A stretch of DNA of 6,039 nt from JAYZDB01 sp036338025 (GTDB lineage: Bacteria > Planctomycetota > UBA1135 > UBA2386): the NCBI GenBank assembly GCA_036338025.1, contig JAYZDB010000233.1:1-6039 (forward strand), read 5' to 3'. Position 1 is the first letter of the stretch. Every line of letters begins with the position of its first letter. Shown here piece after piece: positions 1 to 5,894 of this stretch. The position numbers and the translations under genes are program-made. The notes under the pieces are model-generated. The model saw only the letters and a list, made by a program, of their open reading frames with translations. It was not told where the DNA came from and did not search any database.

Positions 1-800
1 ATGGCGATACCGTGGTCGATCCCGACCGTGAATTCCGGCGCCGCTTCATGAGCGAACGCAACCGCCTCCAGACCTGGTTCAAAAACACGGACTGGCAGAC
101 CCTGCGTAGGAGAGCGTGGCAAATCTACAAGGGCGACTGCAAGCGCCTGAAGTCCTTGCGATCCCAGTCAGCGGCAAACCCGGACCAGCGCAGTCCAGCC
201 AATGTCGCACGCGTGACCCTCAAGAAAGCCTGGCGATGGAATCTGCTCCACGCGTTCGGGATCTTCATCCGTCGGTGCAAAGTCCAGAAGCTACGCACCA
301 CACCCGTGGCCGAGATCGAGAGACTCATGGAACCCGGCATGGGAGAGGGTGGGCACCAAGGTGACGTCGGCGTCTTCCACGATCGCTTCTCAGCCACACC
401 CAAGTCGGAGATCACCATCGGGGACAACGACTCCGACTGCCTGGGTTCGGGTTGGCACGGGGTCGAGCAACCACCCGGCGCGGTGGCACCATACCGGTGG
501 AGTCGAGGGCGCGCCTGGTTCTACCTTCGTCCAACGAACGGGCAAGATCACCTCGTGCTGCGGATCGCAAGCCCGATCGAGCCTCGTGAGGTGCGTGTCT
601 CTATCGAAGGAGTCGAGACCGGCACGTCCACCGTCGTCGAGGAGGTCGCAGAGATCCGGATGCCAATCCCGGGGTCCTTGCCGAGAAACGAGTTGCTCGA
701 ATTCCGACTGGAAACCGACTGGCTCCGACCGATCGATCGCGGCATGGGTCCAGACCTGCGCGAACTAGGCATCATCGCGTTCTCGATGAGGGTCGAGTAG
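1..800 (+). CDS. Family 2 glycosyltransferase, C-terminal part (5' end outside window)
   Basis: The reading frame is open to the left edge; the first full codon is at position 3, and a GTG at 12 is probably internal. About 265 residues are visible. The first 40 or so, including DPDREFRRRFMSERNRL and a following FKN, resemble the region after the catalytic fold of GT2 enzymes, where a basic helix with an ERNRL..LKN-like motif is common. A basic linker follows. From about residue 125 to the end there is a beta-rich module with LGSGWHGVEQ, YRWSRGRAWFYLR and a final DLRELGI. This resembles the small beta-sandwich often attached to the C-terminus of GT2 enzymes and related polysaccharide-assembly proteins. 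The DxD and acceptor-site motifs would lie upstream, so activity cannot be checked here. The likely role is addition of a sugar to a surface polysaccharide or glycan at the inner membrane. The family call is fairly secure; the substrate is unknown. Confidence 0.72.
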   Translation, partial: GDTVVDPDREFRRRFMSERNRLQTWFKNTDWQTLRRRAWQIYKGDCKRLKSLRSQSAANPDQRSPANVARVTLKKAWRWNLLHAFGIFIRRCKVQKLRTTPVAEIERLMEPGMGEGGHQGDVGVFHDRFSATPKSEITIGDNDSDCLGSGWHGVEQPPGAVAPYRWSRGRAWFYLRPTNGQDHLVLRIASPIEPREVRVSIEGVETGTSTVVEEVAEIRMPIPGSLPRNELLEFRLETDWLRPIDRGMGPDLRELGIIAFSMRVE

Positions 801-830
801 GGCGATCGACTGCGACGGTGCCCACTGATC

Positions 831-844
831 CTCGACCGCTCGAG
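831..844 (-). terminator. Weak hairpin in the convergent gap, possible terminator
   Basis: The 46 bases between the two convergent stops (801-846) contain a perfect 5-bp stem, CTCGA at 831-835 and TCGAG at 840-844, with a 4-base loop. It lies 2 bases beyond the stop codon of the minus-strand gene. A longer alternative pairs GGTCGAG (791-797) with CTCGACC (831-837) across a 33-base loop. No T-tract follows on either strand, so this is not a canonical intrinsic terminator. It may only help stop convergent transcription. Confidence 0.2.
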
Positions 845-846
845 AC

Positions 847-3033
847 TCAATCGCGGACGAAATAGAGGCGGCTGCCAGAGCCCCTGCCCTCGCTCGCGAT
901 GAGATAGACACGATCGCCCAGCCGCAACATCCGATCCTGTCGATTCAGCCGCAGTTGAATCCCGAGATCGATTGGCGGTGACGCCTTGCCGCGCTTGTCG
1001 ATTTTCAGGGCCTGTAGCGAATCTCCGTCGGGGCTGCTCTTCTCCCACAACACGAGTGCACCGCCATCAGCTGTACGGATCGCTTGTGGGGCATGAGCCG
1101 CTTCGCCTTCCTCGTACTGGGTCAGCCAGACCACGCCGGTCACCCGCTGCTTCGACCACCGGCCACCAAAGTTGAAGAAGCCGCCCTCCTCGATCTTGTT
1201 GCCCTTGGACAGTCCGACCATCAAGGCATCGCTTACCACACTACCTCGACCACCTTTCTGGAATCGCTTGACCACCCGCAACATCGCCAGATTGCGCGGA
1301 TCATCGCAGTTGCGAAACGCGCGGCTGTTGTCCAACACCTTGCCGTCCAGAGATTGATCAGTCGAGAATAGCACCGAGTAACTCTTGCGATCCTCGATGA
1401 CCGCACCAAGCTCGGAATAGGTGTTGTTGTCGTTCGACCACTTGTAGAACCTCCTCCCCCCACCGCTGATTTCCTCGTAGGCCGGCGAGCCATTCCGCAC
1501 CCGGGTCCCATGCGCGGTCTTGTAGGTAAAGACCACCGCCGAGGACTTGTTGGTAGCGGTGAACTTGTGCAGGTGCACTCCGCGGGGGTAGTTGTCTCCA
1601 AGGTCGACACCGAGGAACTCACCCTTCGTATTGACACTCAGGATGTTGCCCTTGGAGTGACTGCTGGTAGTGCCCAGGCGGCGCATGACCTCAAGGGTCT
1701 TGGCAGAAAACGACACCGCGATCGCCGCCTGATGTCGCAAGCCGTCTCGGCTTCGGTACATGGTCCGGGGCAGGATGAGACCGAGCACTCCCTTGCTGAA
1801 ACGCATGTTGCCGTGCCCACGCCGGCCGAAAGACCAGACATTGAACGCCCTCCTCGTGTTGTCAATCTTGCTCGAGAGCAGAGGCTTACCCGCAGCGTCA
1901 GCCTTGAAGAGGGTTGCCAGCAGCGGCACGTCCTCCGCCCGATCGCGTGGCGTCTCCTGGTAGACCAGGTAGTAGACGTTGCCGTCTGGGTCGGTGGTGC
2001 CAGCCGCGAGGATTCCAATCCGCTGGCCACCGACCGCGGCTTCGAGCGGGTGGCTTTCCTGCAGTCCGCTAGCCGAGTCAACCCAGGTAATGTAGATCTC
2101 CCTCGACCGCTCATCCTGCCAAAGCACACCAGGGCGGTTTTCCTCCGCATGACTGACGAGGATCTTCCGATCGCCCTGCTTCGGCTTCGCCGCTCGTGGC
2201 GCGGAAGAAGACCTTGCGGACAAATCGACACAGCCGAGATCGATGCCAGCGGAATCGGTCGCATCCCACAACGCCGTGCAACACCATCCGGTGCGTGCCA
2301 GCGGGGCTCCCAACTGTCCCGGCGGTCCCGACCCCGTAGTCTCCTCCACCGAATCCGTCGGCGAGCTCTGGACCAGCGGGTAACGGCTGATAAGCCCCAG
2401 GGGATCATCATTCGCAGTCTCGAGGTCTGCACGAATATCAGCCTCGGAGCGTGCGGAATCAAAGATCCGGACATCGCCGATGAACCCCTCGAAGACTGGC
2501 GGAGCCTTCTTGGTTCCGGTCGCAGTCGGACCGAACACAAGCGGCAGTTTCGACGATCCGAGGGTCCCGAAATCAGCCAGCTCCTTCGTCCCGACGTTCT
2601 TACCATCGAGATAGACAGCCAAGCTTGCACCATCCCAGGTGCCGGCGACGTGGTGCCAGTTCCCATCCTTCCACCGAGCACTGCCGGCGACGAAATCCGT
2701 CTCGCCTTGTTGGTTGCAGATGCCGAAAGCCAGCCGGTTGGTGGCGGTAAGGCTGAGGTGGAAGGTCCCCCGCTCGGCAGCCTTGGCATCGTCCTGCCAT
2801 CGGGAGACCAGCCGGACCCGCTTGCGAACCACGGCAGCGGTCTTGATCCAGCACCCGACGGCGAGCCTGGTGAGGTCCGGGGGCAGGCCCGGGTCCTCAA
2901 CCCGGACCGAACCGCCCGGTGCACCGAAGTAGAGCGCGTACTGCCCGGATCCGGCACCTGCCAACGCGAGAACCGCGGCCACTGTGGTGGTGGCCATGCG
3001 GGTCACATTCGCTGTGGGTTTGGTTCTCAACAC
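847..3033 (-). CDS. Secreted LamG-like jellyroll protein with large uncharacterised beta-rich C-terminal region
   Basis: The product is 728 residues from a GTG start at 3033; an ATG at 2997 (residue 13) is an alternative, and neither has a clear Shine-Dalgarno sequence. The N-terminus is a Sec-type signal peptide: basic residues R3, K5 and R12, a hydrophobic stretch at about 14-27 (TVAAVLALAGA), and probable cleavage near 27-30. Residues about 32-207 form a LamG/concanavalin-A-like domain (Laminin_G_3 type). Typical landmarks are YALYFG near the start, CWIKT at 61-65, WHHVAGTWDG at 126-135, VYLDG at 140-144 and GFIGDVRIFDSARS at 183-196. Such domains bind glycans or act as adhesion modules. 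Residues about 290-728 are rich in short beta strands and look propeller-like: GVLWQDERSREIYITW at 302-317, a GHGNMRFSKGVLGLILPRTM block at 406-425, GEFLGVDLGDNYPRG at 471-485, and IRTADGGALVLWE at 652-664. I see no sortase motif, lipobox or membrane anchor, so the protein is probably periplasmic or released. It is convergent with the glycosyltransferase gene and divergent from the BRCT-MerR-TPR gene. The LamG and export calls are secure; the role of the second half is unknown. Confidence 0.85.
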   Translation of the reverse strand: MLRTKPTANVTRMATTTVAAVLALAGAGSGQYALYFGAPGGSVRVEDPGLPPDLTRLAVGCWIKTAAVVRKRVRLVSRWQDDAKAAERGTFHLSLTATNRLAFGICNQQGETDFVAGSARWKDGNWHHVAGTWDGASLAVYLDGKNVGTKELADFGTLGSSKLPLVFGPTATGTKKAPPVFEGFIGDVRIFDSARSEADIRADLETANDDPLGLISRYPLVQSSPTDSVEETTGSGPPGQLGAPLARTGWCCTALWDATDSAGIDLGCVDLSARSSSAPRAAKPKQGDRKILVSHAEENRPGVLWQDERSREIYITWVDSASGLQESHPLEAAVGGQRIGILAAGTTDPDGNVYYLVYQETPRDRAEDVPLLATLFKADAAGKPLLSSKIDNTRRAFNVWSFGRRGHGNMRFSKGVLGLILPRTMYRSRDGLRHQAAIAVSFSAKTLEVMRRLGTTSSHSKGNILSVNTKGEFLGVDLGDNYPRGVHLHKFTATNKSSAVVFTYKTAHGTRVRNGSPAYEEISGGGRRFYKWSNDNNTYSELGAVIEDRKSYSVLFSTDQSLDGKVLDNSRAFRNCDDPRNLAMLRVVKRFQKGGRGSVVSDALMVGLSKGNKIEEGGFFNFGGRWSKQRVTGVVWLTQYEEGEAAHAPQAIRTADGGALVLWEKSSPDGDSLQALKIDKRGKASPPIDLGIQLRLNRQDRMLRLGDRVYLIASEGRGSGSRLYFVRD

Positions 3034-3070
3034 GGTCAGCCCAGGGCGAGTCTACAGGGGGCAGGCTCCC

Positions 3071-3092
3071 GTCGGTCTGGAGGGTAACCGAC
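3071..3092. repeat. Inverted repeat, 6-bp arms
   Basis: GTCGGT at 3071-3076 is the exact reverse complement of ACCGAC at 3087-3092, with 10 bases between. It lies 38-59 bases upstream of the LamG gene's GTG. It could be an operator or a leader hairpin for that minus-strand gene. Arms this short can arise by chance in GC-rich DNA. Confidence 0.3.
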
Positions 3093-3178
3093 CACTTGTC
3101 CCCGGCGATGGGGAAACACCCACCGGATGGAACCGCGCAGCATTCGTCCGAAGAGCGGCTCCCGCAAGCCTGAACGGG

Positions 3179-3200
3179 TGCCGACCGCCGGCAGTCGGCA
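3179..3200. repeat. Inverted repeat, perfect 7-bp arms
   Basis: TGCCGAC at 3179-3185 pairs exactly with GTCGGCA at 3194-3200 around an 8-base centre. It sits between two divergent genes, 146 bases from one start and 246 from the other, with no T-tract on either side. A protein-binding dyad is therefore more likely than a terminator, if it has any function. Its arms share the GTCGG core with the dyad at 3071-3092, which would fit repeated sites for one regulator. Confidence 0.35.
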
Positions 3201-3370
3201 AGCCGGACTGAGGATCAGTTGCGCTGCGTAGAAAGAGATCGGCCCAAGGCCAGCCCATCGATAGCCGGGAACCGGTCGGCCACGAACCACCGGGTTGGCT
3301 AGAAACCCCTCACTTGGATTGCGAGTTCGTCAGACTCTGGGTTGAGCCAGACCTCTACTGCAACGTAAGC

Positions 3371-3412
3371 TACCGGCAGTTGGCTAGGGTGGGGTACCCG
3401 CGGGCGCCGGTA
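3371..3412. promoter_or_regulatory. Nested dyads upstream of the BRCT-MerR-TPR gene
   Basis: TACCGGC at 3371-3377 is the exact reverse complement of GCCGGTA at 3406-3412, with 28 bases between. Inside lie two overlapping 8-base palindromes, GGGTACCC (3392-3399) and CCCGCGGG (3397-3404). The cluster ends 33 bases before the ATG at 3446. It could form a 5' leader structure or be a regulator-binding site. Because the downstream product has a MerR-type DNA-binding domain, autoregulation is possible, but this is inference only. Confidence 0.3.
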
Positions 3413-3428
3413 TTCCTCGAATCTGATC

Positions 3429-3433
3429 GGAGG
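3429..3433 (+). promoter_or_regulatory. Candidate ribosome binding site for the BRCT-MerR-TPR gene
   Basis: GGAGG lies 12 bases before the ATG at 3446, slightly farther than ideal. It supports this start over the TTG at 3314, which opens the same frame 132 bases earlier but would add 44 residues with no recognisable domain character. Confidence 0.4.
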
Positions 3434-3445
3434 CGGGTTACGGAT

Positions 3446-4663
3446 ATGCACCAAGACCGTGGCAAGGAACTGCGTGATCGCGAAGTGACGATCACCGGAC
3501 GCCTCGCCGCAATGTCTCGCGACGAAGCAGTCCGTCAGATTCGTGCCGTCGGTGGTCGCCACGTGCAGGTGCCAACCAGCGACACTGCGTTCTTGGTGAT
3601 CGGCAGCGACGGACCACCTCTGGGTCCCGATGGCCGCCCCACCCAGGCACTGCGACGCGCCCGTGATCTCCTCGCACTAGGCCGGCCGATCAAGGTTCTC
3701 GACGAAGTCGATTTCCTGCCGATGATCAAGTCGCGCGGGGAAGCCACGGCACTGAGAAATCTCTACACTCTCGCGCAACTCAGCCGGATCCTCGGCGAAC
3801 CAATCGCCAAGATCCGCAGCTGGGTTCGTCACGACCTCATCCGCCCCGTCAAGATCCAGAAGCGGCTTTGCTACTTTGAATTCGGCCAGGTCGCGACGGC
3901 CAGACGTCTGCAGCAATTGAGTCTTTCGGGCATCACCCCGAACAGAATCCGGCGAAGCCTGACCCAAATTTCGGAGTGGATCGGAAAACCCGCGGTCGAC
4001 CTCTCGTACCTGGAAGCGATGGTAAAGGACCGCACCCTTCAAGTCCGACTCGAGGACGGGCGCCTGGCCGACCCCAGCGGCCAACTGCTGTTCGACTTCA
4101 CCCCCGATCGAGATACTCGCGCCAATATTTCGGTCAGTGCCTGCGCCACCAGTGGTGGCACGGCCTTGGCGGAGCCTCCAATCCCAACCATGAAGCCACG
4201 TACGGAAACCGCCGAGAGCTGGTTCCGGATCGGAATCGCGGCGGAGGCAGACGGCGAACTCGACAGCGCAATCGAGGCTTACCAGCAAGCACTGCGCATG
4301 GGTTCCCCACAGCCAGAGGTGTGCTTCAACCTCGGTAACACCTTCTACGCCATGGATCGCAATACCGAGGCAGCAGCGTGCTTCATCCAGGCAACTGAGA
4401 TCGATGCCGATTACGTCGAAGCCTGGAACAACCTCGGCAACGTCTTGGCAGAGATCGGTAAGTACGACGACGCGATCCCCGCCTACCATCGCGCGCTCGC
4501 GATCTCCGCAGACTATGCAGACGCCCACTACAACCTCGCCGAGACCCTGGCCGCCCAAGGGAACCTCGCTGGCGCCCGCGAGCACTGGCTCGCCTACCTC
4601 AAGCAGGATCCCTCCAGCCAGTGGGCGCTCCGGGTCCGAGAACGCCTGGCGGAACTCCGGTGA
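3446..4663 (+). CDS. BRCT + MerR-type HTH + TPR multidomain protein
   Basis: The product is 405 residues from the ATG at 3446, just ahead of the first domain. Residues about 13-96 form a BRCT-like domain: REVTITGRLAAMSRDEAV, then a GG turn, TAFLVIGSDG, and a closing helix with IKVLDEVDFLPMI. This is close to the BRCT of bacterial NAD-dependent DNA ligase. Residues about 105-165 form a MerR-type winged helix-turn-helix: LYTLAQLSRILGEPIAKIRSWVRHDL with downstream YFEFGQVATARRLQQL. After a linker, residues about 257-390 hold four tandem TPR units, the third and fourth with classic WNNLGNVLAEIGKYDDAI and HYNLAETLAAQGNLAGA signatures. The order suggests a DNA- or phosphopeptide-binding adaptor that recruits partners through the TPRs. 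No catalytic motif or export signal is visible, so it should be cytoplasmic. I recall this architecture mainly from planctomycetes, where it is annotated only generically. Its TGA overlaps the next gene's GTG by 4 bases, implying translational coupling. Domain calls are good; the function is unknown. Confidence 0.85.
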   Translation: MHQDRGKELRDREVTITGRLAAMSRDEAVRQIRAVGGRHVQVPTSDTAFLVIGSDGPPLGPDGRPTQALRRARDLLALGRPIKVLDEVDFLPMIKSRGEATALRNLYTLAQLSRILGEPIAKIRSWVRHDLIRPVKIQKRLCYFEFGQVATARRLQQLSLSGITPNRIRRSLTQISEWIGKPAVDLSYLEAMVKDRTLQVRLEDGRLADPSGQLLFDFTPDRDTRANISVSACATSGGTALAEPPIPTMKPRTETAESWFRIGIAAEADGELDSAIEAYQQALRMGSPQPEVCFNLGNTFYAMDRNTEAAACFIQATEIDADYVEAWNNLGNVLAEIGKYDDAIPAYHRALAISADYADAHYNLAETLAAQGNLAGAREHWLAYLKQDPSSQWALRVRERLAELR

Positions 4664-5208
4664 ACCACGAAGAGTTGATCCTGGACCTCTCGAGACGCTA
4701 CTGCGAGCCGCATCGGCATTACCACACGCTCGACCACATCGCGTACTTGCTGATGATGGGGCGAGAGATGGACCTAAGCGATGAGCAGATCCTCTCTATC
4801 TGGTTCCACGACGCAATCTATGAACCTCAGAGTGCGACCAACGAAGCGGACAGCGCCGCGCTCGCCGTCGAGATGTTAACCGCTCGCGCATACCCAGAAG
4901 CCAGCATAGAAATCGTTCGTCAGATCGTGATCGATTCGGAGAAACACATACCGACGATACCCGAGGCTGCCCAGGTCATTGACCTCGACCTCTGCCCGCT
5001 GGCGGCACAACCTGATGTCTACGACCAGAATCAGGACAACCTCCGCCGTGAACACGCCTGGCTGTCCAACGAGGAATTCGAGCAGAATCTGCGCAGGTTC
5101 CTGACCACCCTGTTGGCCAGTGAACGAATTTTCTGGACGCCCTGGGGCAAGGCACTCGAAGGGCCAGCCCGCAACAACCTCCAGCGCACGCTGGACTCAT
5201 TGAACTGA
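4660..5208 (+). CDS. HD-superfamily metal-dependent phosphohydrolase (COG4339-like)
   Basis: The product is 182 residues from a GTG at 4660 that overlaps the previous stop as GTGA. A longer frame from 4621 exists, but it adds only residues inside the upstream gene with no family similarity. A weak GGA lies 6 bases before the GTG. The family features are in order: RHYHTLDHI (19-27) with candidate metal-binding His 22 and His 26; WFHDAIYEP (48-56), containing the His50-Asp51 pair; NE at 61-62; KH at 95-96; and IDLDL (107-111) with a candidate metal-binding Asp. A conserved-looking C-terminal half follows, with RREHAW (129-134) and GPARNNL (168-174). This matches the uncharacterised predicted HD phosphohydrolases of COG4339, at about their usual length, and the core residues are intact. 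Members are presumed to hydrolyse phosphate esters, perhaps of nucleotides, but the substrate is not known. Coupling to the BRCT-MerR-TPR gene suggests the two proteins act together or in fixed ratio. Confidence 0.85.
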   Translation: MNHEELILDLSRRYCEPHRHYHTLDHIAYLLMMGREMDLSDEQILSIWFHDAIYEPQSATNEADSAALAVEMLTARAYPEASIEIVRQIVIDSEKHIPTIPEAAQVIDLDLCPLAAQPDVYDQNQDNLRREHAWLSNEEFEQNLRRFLTTLLASERIFWTPWGKALEGPARNNLQRTLDSLN

Positions 5209-5212
5209 ACAC

Positions 5213-5234
5213 AGCGGCGAGGCGGTTCGTCGCT
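5213..5234 (+). terminator. Hairpin after the HD gene, possible terminator
   Basis: AGCGGCGA (5213-5220) pairs with TCGTCGCT (5227-5234) as an 8-bp stem with one G-U wobble and a 6-base loop, starting 4 bases after the HD gene's stop. An AT-richer stretch follows (5235-5250, including AATTCAATCTTG) but not a clean T-tract. It may end the two-gene operon and separate it from the membrane-protein gene 24 bases downstream. Confidence 0.4.
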
Positions 5235-5258
5235 CAGAATTCAATCTTGTAGCCACCG

Positions 5259-5894
5259 ATGGCAAGCACCCAGCATCGCATCCCCGTTTGGCTCAAGATC
5301 GCCTACACGGCCTTCATGGCGGTCCTGGTGCCGGTCTACTGGGTCAATTACGGGCCGACCAACTTCCTCTACTTCTGCGACATCGCGCTGTTCTTCGCAC
5401 TCGTCGCGATCTGGACCGAGAGCCGATTGCTGGCCAGCATCCCAACAGTCGGCATCGCGCTGCCACAGTTCTTGTGGTGCGCCGACTTCCTCTGTGGGCT
5501 GTTCGGATTTTCCCCCCTGGGCATGACCGCCTACATGTTCGAGCCGGAACGCGATCTGTTCCTGCGCGGCCTATCCCTGTTCCACGGCTGGCTACCTTTC
5601 TTGCTGCTCTACATGGTCTACAAGCTTGGTTACGACAAGACAGCATTCCGCGCCTGGTGGATCATCGCCTGGATTGCGATGTTTGTTGCGTTCTTCGTCA
5701 TGCCCAAGAACGCCGACCCGAACGACATCAACGTGCCGTACAACATCAACTACGTCTACGGTCTCAACGAACCACAGACCTGGATGTCCGAGTGGGCCTG
5801 GTTCGCGATGATGCTGCTGGTAATTCCAGTAGTGTTCTCCTACCCCACCCACCTCGTCCTCAAGCGCAGGAAGCCCAGGTCAGCGCAACTGTAG
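5259..5894 (+). CDS. Conserved multi-pass membrane protein of unknown function
   Basis: The product is 211 residues. The ATG at 5259 is the first possible start after an in-frame TAG at 5250, though no clear ribosome binding site precedes it. About six hydrophobic segments are visible: residues about 11-30, 35-53, 60-84, 103-124, 130-148 and 178-200. The C-terminus is basic (KRRKPR, 202-207), which favours a cytoplasmic C-terminal end. Landmarks that look conserved are YWVNYGPTNFLYFCDIALF (27-45) in the first loop and second helix, AYMFE (91-95), LSLFHGWLPFLLLY (105-118), a loop with NINYVYG (162-168) and a final YPTHLVL (195-201). I recall similar proteins, annotated as hypothetical membrane proteins, in planctomycetes and other bacteria; none has a function I know. 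Conserved polar residues within the helices (Asn, Asp, His) could line a ligand or cofactor site, but that is speculation. Its 3' end overlaps a convergent gene by 15 bases. Confidence 0.8.
   Translation: MASTQHRIPVWLKIAYTAFMAVLVPVYWVNYGPTNFLYFCDIALFFALVAIWTESRLLASIPTVGIALPQFLWCADFLCGLFGFSPLGMTAYMFEPERDLFLRGLSLFHGWLPFLLLYMVYKLGYDKTAFRAWWIIAWIAMFVAFFVMPKNADPNDINVPYNINYVYGLNEPQTWMSEWAWFAMMLLVIPVVFSYPTHLVLKRRKPRSAQL

Larger units (their letters stand above)
3034..3445. other. Divergent intergenic region with short dyads
   Basis: About 412 bases separate the divergent starts at 3033 (minus) and 3446 (plus). I recognise no gene here. Short open frames cross it on both strands, but none has recognisable protein character or a convincing start. 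It must hold the promoters for both flanking genes, yet I cannot point to a good -35/-10 pair on either strand. It does contain several short inverted repeats, listed separately, plus a 5-bp hairpin TCCCC/GGGGA at 3099-3103/3110-3114. A 9-base direct repeat, GTTGGCTAG, occurs at 3294-3302 and 3379-3387. Confidence 0.6.

Noticed and set aside
1638..2957. 439-codon minus-strand frame offset from the LamG frame
   Set aside because: It is a Ser/Arg-rich shadow of the true LamG reading frame, and no domain is visible.
1510..3087. Long open frame on the plus strand (525 codons) antisense to the LamG gene
   Set aside because: The minus-strand frame has a signal peptide and a clear LamG domain. The plus-strand translation has no recognisable motif and is rich in Arg, Gly and Pro, as expected for an antisense shadow in GC-rich coding DNA.
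3036..3290. 84-codon minus-strand frame in the divergent intergenic region
   Set aside because: The translation is Arg/Pro-rich with no known motif, and it has no good ribosome binding site. It could be a leader ORF, but nothing in the sequence supports that.
3342..3371. TTGAGC and TAAGCT, 18 bases apart, as a sigma-70-like promoter for the BRCT-MerR-TPR gene
   Set aside because: The -35 matches 4 of 6 and the -10 only 3 of 6 consensus bases. Such matches are common by chance, and promoter consensus in the likely host group is poorly defined.
3677..4585. 302-codon open frame on the minus strand opposite the BRCT-MerR-TPR gene
   Set aside because: It lies wholly within a well-supported gene with MerR-type and TPR motifs, and its own translation shows no domain.
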